A stretch of 64,000 bases of DNA from Paenibacillus sp. FSL W8-0426 (lineage in GTDB: Bacteria; Bacillota; Bacilli; Paenibacillales; Paenibacillaceae). Shown piece after piece: positions 58,993-64,000 of the stretch (position 1 is its first letter; every line of letters starts with the position of its first letter). The DNA is taken from positions 1,628,001 through 1,692,000 of the forward strand of contig NZ_CP150203.1 in the NCBI RefSeq assembly GCF_037969725.1, read 5' to 3'. The translations under genes were made by a program, and so were the position numbers. The notes under the pieces were generated by a model. The model saw only the letters and a list, made by a program, of their open reading frames with translations. It made no database searches and was not told the DNA's origin.

Positions 58993-60383
58993 GAACGCTG
59001 TACTTTCGCGTGTTTCTCATCACGATGGCGGTGATTTTCGCCGGGGCCATGCTTGGTTTTCTTCTATCCAACATATATTACCACGCCAAGCTGAAGCCTT
59101 TTAATGACGAGAAGCTGGTGGGCATCGCAGAGCAGATGAAACGGTTTGTCGAGCGGGTTCCCGAGGATATGGATGCGTATTTGCACAATGCGGCTGCACT
59201 CGGATACGAGATTTATCTAACGAACGGAGAAGGCGACGAACGGTACTATGGGCGCGAGTTCCGCGAGAAGGATCTGGACGTGCGCGCCATCGAACAGGTG
59301 CTGGGCGGACAGACGTACCATGGCGTGGCGGAATTTCCGGGCCAGCCGTTCATTTCCGGTTTCTTTGACAATACGCTCAGCAATACGGTCGGCGTGCCGC
59401 TGCACATCGGGCAGGGCAGCTACGCCATGTTCATGCGTCCCGACGTCATACTGCAGTTCGGCGAGCTGCGGATTTTTTTCGCTCTGATCGGGCTGCTCGC
59501 GGTAGCGATCTGCGTCCTGCTGTTCCTGTTCAGCACCCGGTATCTGGTTCAGCCGATCGAACGAATGTCGGAAGCGACGAAACGAATCGCGCAGGGAAAC
59601 TACAATTTGAAGCTGCCTACCACGCGCAGGGATGAAATCGGGCAGCTGGCGCGGCATTTCATGACGATGAGCGGGGAGCTCGAACGGGTGGACCAGGCGC
59701 GGCAGCAGTTCGTATCCAACGTTTCGCACGAGATCCAGTCGCCGCTGACCTCCATTCAGGGGTTTGCCCAACTGCTGGCGAAGCGGGAGCTGCCTGTGGA
59801 CGAACGGGAGCATTATGCCTCGGTCATTGAAGAGGAGAGCCGGCACCTGTCCCGGCTTAGCAAACAATTGCTGCTGCTGTCCTCGCTGGAGCAAAGCAAT
59901 GAAGCGATAGGCAAGGAACGAATCTCGCTGCGCGGCCATATTCGACAGGCCGTGCAAGTGCTGCAGTGGCAGTTGGAGGAAAAGGAGCTGTCACTCCGCA
60001 TGTCCGTACCGGAAACGATCCAATTATACGGTGATGACGTGCTGCTGATGCAAGTGTGGATGAATCTGCTTGGCAATGCGGTGAACCATCTTCCATCCGG
60101 CAGAAGCATTCACATCCAGGCTGAACAGCGCGATGATGTTGTCGTCGTGCACATTCATGATACGGGCGATGGCATTCCTGCCGAGCACCTGCCGTTTCTG
60201 TTCGATCGGTTCTACAGGGTGGACCGGGCGCGGGAACGTTCATCCGGAAGCACGGGCCTCGGGCTGGCGATCGTGCAGAAGATCGTGCGGCTGCATGACG
60301 GTACGGTGGAGGTGTCCAGTTCGCCGGAAGGAACGGTGTTTACGGTCACGCTCCCGGGCCAGAAACAACATGGATCAGACTGA
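58989..60383 (+). CDS. hssS: sensor histidine kinase, HssS-like
   Basis: 464 residues; GTG start inside the end of hssR. Two membrane helices (about 7-28 and 160-182) enclose an extracellular sensor; HAMP (about 183-235); H-box QFVSNVSHEIQSPLTSIQGF with the HEIQSPL form typical of HssS; N-box LLGNAVNHLPSG; G-boxes HIHDTGDGIP and GSTGLGLAIV. It senses excess heme and phosphorylates the partner regulator. Confidence 0.85.
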   Translation: MRTLYFRVFLITMAVIFAGAMLGFLLSNIYYHAKLKPFNDEKLVGIAEQMKRFVERVPEDMDAYLHNAAALGYEIYLTNGEGDERYYGREFREKDLDVRAIEQVLGGQTYHGVAEFPGQPFISGFFDNTLSNTVGVPLHIGQGSYAMFMRPDVILQFGELRIFFALIGLLAVAICVLLFLFSTRYLVQPIERMSEATKRIAQGNYNLKLPTTRRDEIGQLARHFMTMSGELERVDQARQQFVSNVSHEIQSPLTSIQGFAQLLAKRELPVDEREHYASVIEEESRHLSRLSKQLLLLSSLEQSNEAIGKERISLRGHIRQAVQVLQWQLEEKELSLRMSVPETIQLYGDDVLLMQVWMNLLGNAVNHLPSGRSIHIQAEQRDDVVVVHIHDTGDGIPAEHLPFLFDRFYRVDRARERSSGSTGLGLAIVQKIVRLHDGTVEVSSSPEGTVFTVTLPGQKQHGSD

Positions 60384-60464
60384 CTCATTTTTGTCATGTT
60401 GGCCTGCTTTTGCGCTCCTAGCATGAACCGGATACGGCGTTCACCCCCGAGCGGATTGTAATGT

Positions 60465-60487
60465 GTTATTCATGCGCCGTTCATTTT
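60465..60487 (+). promoter_or_regulatory. candidate HssR-binding direct repeat before hrtB
   Basis: TTCAT at 60469-60473 and 60480-60484, an 11-base period, within GTTATTCAT...GTTCATTTT. OmpR-type regulators bind such direct repeats and the HssR site is a repeat of this kind. TATACTTGAGT follows. Confidence 0.4.
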
Positions 60488-60528
60488 CGCCTCCTATACT
60501 TGAGTCATCAAGAAGGAGGGAAAACAAC

Positions 60529-61653
60529 GTGTATTTGGCTATTCGTGAAATAAGGTTTGCAAAAGGACGTTATGCGCTGATCGGGGCGATCATGGTGCTG
60601 ATTTCGTTTCTGGTGCTGTTCGTTACGGGACTAGCTCAAGGGCTCGCCTACGACAATGCGGCATCGATCAAAAATATGGCAGCAACCCACTTTGTGTTTG
60701 AGCAGGATTCGAATCATCGCTTTACACGCTCCCAGGTGAATCAGGAGCAGGTCGATCAAGCGGGCTCCTTGGCGGGACAAGGCAATGCCGAATCGCTGGG
60801 CGTGAAAATGACGACGGTCAGCCCGTCAGGGGAAACGACGAAGGTTGACGTGGCGCTATTTACGGTTCACCCGAAGGGCTGGCTGGCTCCGACAGTAACG
60901 GAGGGGACTCCCATGGCTGAATTGCAGCGGGGGCAGGTCATTGTGGACCGGAAGCTGGAAGAGTCCGGCGTGAAGATCGGCACGGTGCTGGTCGATCAGG
61001 CCTCGGACAAGGAGTGGACGGTGAGCGGGTTTGTAAACGACGAATCGTTCAGCCATGCGCCGGTGGTTTATTTGACCGACGAAGATTGGCGGGAACTTCG
61101 GGGGCCGGCGCGGAATGCTGAAGGAGCGGCATCTGCGCAATCTCCCGTATACAACGCGATTGCCGTCAAGGGTGCAGACATGGATGCCGAACGTCTGGCG
61201 GCTGCCGTACCCGGCACCGAAGTAATCATGAAATCCGAAGCGATTTCGGCCATCCCCGGTTACAAAGAGGAGCAAGGTTCTCTCCTGATGATGATTGCAT
61301 TTTTGTACGTGATTTCGGCCTTTGTACTCGCCGTTTTCTTCTACGTCATCACGATCCAAAAAACGAGCCAATTCGGCATTCTGAAAGCCATCGGGACCCG
61401 GAACGGGTATCTTGCCGGAAGCGTTACGCTCCAGATATTGCTGCTTTCCGTCGGCAGTTTGGCGATCAGCGTGTTGTTGGTCCGATTGTTCGAATCGGTT
61501 TTGCCAGCTTCGATGCCATTCCAGCTCGGCGCTTCCACGCTAACTCTGACTTGCGTGCTGTTCTTGGCCATGTCGCTGGCGGGATCGCTGTTTTCGGTAT
61601 GGAAGGTCACCAGAATTGACGCATTGGATGCGATTGGGAGGACGGCAGCATGA
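60529..61653 (+). CDS. hrtB: HrtB-like heme-efflux permease (MacB/FtsX type)
   Basis: 374 residues; GTG at 60529 behind GGAGGG. One N-terminal membrane helix (YALIGAIMVLISFLVLFVTG), a large extracellular domain (about 45-250), then three helices with the FtsX pattern (FGILKAIGTRNGYLAGSVTL). N-terminus MYLAIREIRFAKGRYALIG is that of HrtB. It extracts heme from the membrane together with HrtA. Confidence 0.85.
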   Translation: MYLAIREIRFAKGRYALIGAIMVLISFLVLFVTGLAQGLAYDNAASIKNMAATHFVFEQDSNHRFTRSQVNQEQVDQAGSLAGQGNAESLGVKMTTVSPSGETTKVDVALFTVHPKGWLAPTVTEGTPMAELQRGQVIVDRKLEESGVKIGTVLVDQASDKEWTVSGFVNDESFSHAPVVYLTDEDWRELRGPARNAEGAASAQSPVYNAIAVKGADMDAERLAAAVPGTEVIMKSEAISAIPGYKEEQGSLLMMIAFLYVISAFVLAVFFYVITIQKTSQFGILKAIGTRNGYLAGSVTLQILLLSVGSLAISVLLVRLFESVLPASMPFQLGASTLTLTCVLFLAMSLAGSLFSVWKVTRIDALDAIGRTAA

Positions 61654-62327
61654 GTAACCGACTGGAAATGCACAGCATAACGCATGCCTTCGAAGATGGA
61701 GGCAGCAAACGCACGATCCTGGACAAGCTGGAGCTGAAGGTGAAAGAAGGGGAATTGGTAGCGGTCATGGGTCCGTCGGGCTCCGGAAAAAGCACGTTCC
61801 TGTCCATCGCTGGTGCGCTGCTTGAACCGACGAAAGGACAAGTGCTGCTGGACGGCAAGCCGATCCAAGGCAAAGGCAAGCAGGGGATCGCCGACCTGCG
61901 GCTGCAGAAGATCGGATTTATGTTCCAAAGCGCGAATTTGATTCCGTACCTGAAGGTTGATGAGCAGTTGATGCTGATCGCAAAGCTGGCAGGAATGGAT
62001 CAAGGGCAGGCGGCGAAACGAATCAACGAATTGCTCGAGAAGGTGGGGTTGTCCCACCGCCGCAAAGCGTATGCCGAAAAGCTGTCGGGCGGGGAACGCC
62101 AACGGGTTGCGATTGCTCGTGCCCTGATGAACGATCCGGCCGTGCTGCTCGCGGATGAGCCGACCGCCAGCCTGGACGCCGAGCGCGGGCTCGACGTTGT
62201 GCGCATGCTGGCTGCTCAAGTGAAGGAGCAGCGCAAGAGCGCGGTCATGGTAACCCATGATGAACGCGTGCTGCCATTCGTGGACCGGGTGCTGTTCTTG
62301 AAGAACGGCAAGCTGGCTGCAGAGTAA
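61650..62327 (+). CDS. hrtA: HrtA-like heme-efflux ABC ATPase
   Basis: 225 residues; ATG overlaps the stop of hrtB. Walker A AVMGPSGSGKSTFLS (about 37-51), signature EKLSGGERQRVAIARALM (about 143-160), Walker B VLLADEPTASLDAERG (about 166-181). LolD/MacB-type ATPase, partner of the permease encoded before it. Expected to be induced by the HssRS pair upstream. Confidence 0.88.
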   Translation: MSNRLEMHSITHAFEDGGSKRTILDKLELKVKEGELVAVMGPSGSGKSTFLSIAGALLEPTKGQVLLDGKPIQGKGKQGIADLRLQKIGFMFQSANLIPYLKVDEQLMLIAKLAGMDQGQAAKRINELLEKVGLSHRRKAYAEKLSGGERQRVAIARALMNDPAVLLADEPTASLDAERGLDVVRMLAAQVKEQRKSAVMVTHDERVLPFVDRVLFLKNGKLAAE

Positions 62328-62392
62328 AGGCGTTAGTTTGAACATGGTTTGAATGAATTTCAACGGTCTCATTGTAGTCATTATCATTAAAG

Positions 62393-62435
62393 AGTCGCTT
62401 CTCCCTTCCGGTTTGGCAGGGGAGGCGGCTTTTTT
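62393..62435 (+). terminator. rho-independent terminator of the hrt operon
   Basis: AGTCGCTTCTCCC (62393-62405) pairs with GGGGAGGCGGCT (62419-62430), then T5. Confidence 0.85.
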
Positions 62436-62602
62436 CCATGCAGCGCAGCACCAGTCCAGAACCAATGCAGGATGAAACAAGTGGTATCCATATTAAGAAT
62501 AATAAGCAATGGTGAAACATGGATGGTATAATCTTCAAAATGCGATATGAAGGGGAGAAAGGCATACCGCCAGTTTTTCTTTCATTTTCAAGGGGGAATC
62601 CG

Positions 62603-63289
62603 ATGCCAGGTTCAAATGATCGAATTCACATTCCACCTATGGTGGAGATTTCAGAGGGCGTTGTTGAATTAAGGGATGATCGAAAAAAGACGCAATGGAC
62701 CGAGACGATTCTGCCCTTTGAATTAGCAGTTTATCCGGTCACGCAGGAGCTTTATGCTTCCCTTATGCGTACCGGGGAAAACGCCGCTTCATCTTCCGAG
62801 GGGCGCATTCCTGTGGTGAATGTGTCCTGGTTCGACGCCATACGTTTCTGTAATGCCATGTCGCAGCAAGCCGGACTGCCCGAATCCTATTGCATTCATG
62901 AGGATGGTCAGACGGTCAGATGGAAAAGGGAAGCGGACGGCTATCGGCTCCCCACGGAAGCTGAATGGCAATATGCGTGTAAAGCCGGAACAGCCGGTTA
63001 CCGATACGGGGAATTGGATAACATCGGTTGGTATGCGCAAAATTCCAACGGCAAGCCCCAGCCCGTAGGCCAGAAAGAACCCAATGCATGGGGACTTTAC
63101 GACATGCTCGGCAACGTTTGGGAATGGTGCTGGGATCTTTACGATGAGGAGGTTTATGGTTCGTACCGCATTTTTCGCGGAGGAAGCTGGGCGGAAGAGG
63201 CAAGAGGCTGCGGTGCGACGTGCCGACGGCGCAGTCACCCGACATTCGGGATCGAGGATTTGGGATTTCGCCTGGCGAGGTCGAGATAG
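62603..63289 (+). CDS. formylglycine-generating-enzyme-like (SUMF1/FGE) protein
   Basis: 228 residues; ATG at 62603 behind AAGGGGG, frame open further up without a site. FGE-sulfatase domain: VYPVTQELYASLM, VNVSWFDAIRFCNAMS, YRLPTEAEWQYACKAGTAG, NAWGLYDMLGNVWEWCWDLY, FRGGSWAEEARGCGATCRRR, GFRLARS. True FGEs oxidise a sulfatase Cys with two active-site Cys; the late Cys pair (RGCGATC) may or may not match. No sulfatase is in the window, so another target or a non-FGE role is possible. Confidence 0.85.
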   Translation: MPGSNDRIHIPPMVEISEGVVELRDDRKKTQWTETILPFELAVYPVTQELYASLMRTGENAASSSEGRIPVVNVSWFDAIRFCNAMSQQAGLPESYCIHEDGQTVRWKREADGYRLPTEAEWQYACKAGTAGYRYGELDNIGWYAQNSNGKPQPVGQKEPNAWGLYDMLGNVWEWCWDLYDEEVYGSYRIFRGGSWAEEARGCGATCRRRSHPTFGIEDLGFRLARSR

Positions 63290-63358
63290 CACATCGGGTT
63301 AACCCATACGTTTGTGTTGAAGTTCCAACCATTTTAATCGTTTCCTTCTGGAGGTTAT

Positions 63359-64000
63359 ATGAGAAAATATGGGCTAGGTTTGGTGGCTGGGGTGATCGGG
63401 CTGCTGCTTGCAGGCTGCTCAAGTGCAAGTCCAACGGTAGAGAGTATGAAGGACGATGCTTCCGGCAGTGCTTTGTCCAGCGGAATGAAGGTGGCAGAGA
63501 CATTGGATGACCATGTTAACGACGCTCAGGAGCATGGAGCAGCGGCACGAACGGAAGAAGAGAATCATTCTGGAGAATCGAATTCAAATCCGCCGGACGA
63601 AGGGCCTGCGATAGCGTCAGCCGTAACGGATACGTCGTATGATAACGTGATTGACCGGTCCTACGGCGTTGACGAGCATTTTGAGTTGTCCGCATCCACG
63701 ATGGAAATGAATCAGTTTGCGCAGCAATATTCACAGGCTTGGGGGGAGGAGTGGCAGAACGTAATAAGCCAGTTGCGGACGTTAATGGATTTTGAAGAGG
63801 ACCGGGACGCGTTGGATCGGCTTGAACACAATTATGAAGCATTCGTGGAACAGGCTGCCGTCCTGGAGAAACTTTCTTTTACGGATATTGAGGAACAACC
63901 TGCGAATAGAAGCTACGGAACGTTGGCTACGAGTGCGTCCCTTTTGCGAAAGGCTGAATTGATCCGGGAACAGACCTTGGAATTGATTCGTTTATATGAA
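63359..64000 (+). CDS. lipoprotein, 3' end cut by window edge
   Basis: ATG at 63359 behind GGAGG; the frame is open to the last base (214 codons). Lipoprotein signal MRKYGLGLVAGVIGLLLAGC with the lipobox LAGC (C20). Then a charged, low-complexity linker (about 35-85) and a helical domain (FAQQYSQAWGEEWQNVISQL). Exported and lipid-anchored. Family not recognised; the C-terminus is missing. Confidence 0.85.
   Translation, partial: MRKYGLGLVAGVIGLLLAGCSSASPTVESMKDDASGSALSSGMKVAETLDDHVNDAQEHGAAARTEEENHSGESNSNPPDEGPAIASAVTDTSYDNVIDRSYGVDEHFELSASTMEMNQFAQQYSQAWGEEWQNVISQLRTLMDFEEDRDALDRLEHNYEAFVEQAAVLEKLSFTDIEEQPANRSYGTLATSASLLRKAELIREQTLELIRLYE

Noticed and set aside
61341..62480. A 379-codon minus-strand ORF.
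   Set aside because: Antisense to hrtB and hrtA, which have all ABC motifs.

Overview
The window looks like chromosome of a spore-forming, low-to-mid GC Gram-positive bacterium of the Paenibacillus/Bacillales type. Evidence: S-layer homology (SLH) surface proteins, a Spo0E-like remnant, a HssRS-HrtBA-type heme module, a yvaD/SMR/TetR locus as in Bacillus, strong GGAGG ribosome binding sites, and many rho-independent terminators. No rRNA or tRNA gene was seen. The left edge cuts an SLH protein and the right edge cuts a lipoprotein.

Region 1 (3-1700): 3' end of a cadherin-like/Big2/SLH surface protein, then a hairpin.

Region 2 (about 1700-13300) is the main find. It is an AT-rich array of thirteen unrelated small gene modules, all on the plus strand. 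Twelve recombination-site-like repeats of about 94-162 bp separate them, and a degraded thirteenth follows. Each repeat starts with a 7-mer ending AAC and ends with a GTTRRRY-like 7-mer, with inner arms ATTCACG/CGTGAAT and hairpin-rich centres: the architecture of integron attC sites. The site at 12452-12545 matches the attC core consensus exactly (GCCTAAC/GTTAGGC). No integrase gene is visible, so the array is best described as an attC cluster without integrase (CALIN) or the far part of a chromosomal integron, an unexpected element in a Gram-positive genome. The cargo looks like antiphage/conflict genes: a Shedu-like nuclease, a DUF6602-like PD-(D/E)XK protein, another small PD-(D/E)XK-like protein, an HNH-like protein, three helical proteins with HEPN-like R...H motifs, two membrane proteins, a 21-codon mini-cassette and several unknown or broken genes. 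A decayed IS30-family remnant sits in one cassette.

Region 3 (13300-24360): broken Spo0E-like gene, solute-binding-protein remnant, a RidA + FAD monooxygenase + MarR locus with repeated palindromic operators, a membrane beta-lactamase-fold hydrolase, GNAT and HIT proteins, and an AraC/GH43/MFS xyloside-utilisation locus with cre-like sites.

Region 4 (24360-44800): two chemoreceptors, a LytTR-DUF3021 pair, hydrolases, an SLH-anchored 5'-nucleotidase, RarD-like permease, NQO/HxlR divergent pair, AraC-GyrI regulator, small secreted proteins. Non-coding inverted-repeat-bounded elements with a shared core recur here.

Region 5 (44800-64000): YvaD/TetR/SMR efflux operon, two R2K-clade ATP-grasp paralogues, a FusB/FusC-like EF-G-binding protein behind a leader-peptide attenuator, an aminoglycoside-phosphotransferase-like kinase, a GntR/ABC operon whose regulator seems to start at ATA, NUDIX, a CDF metal exporter with an ArsR-type operator, and the HssRS-HrtBA heme-efflux module, ending with a formylglycine-generating-enzyme-like protein and the cut lipoprotein.
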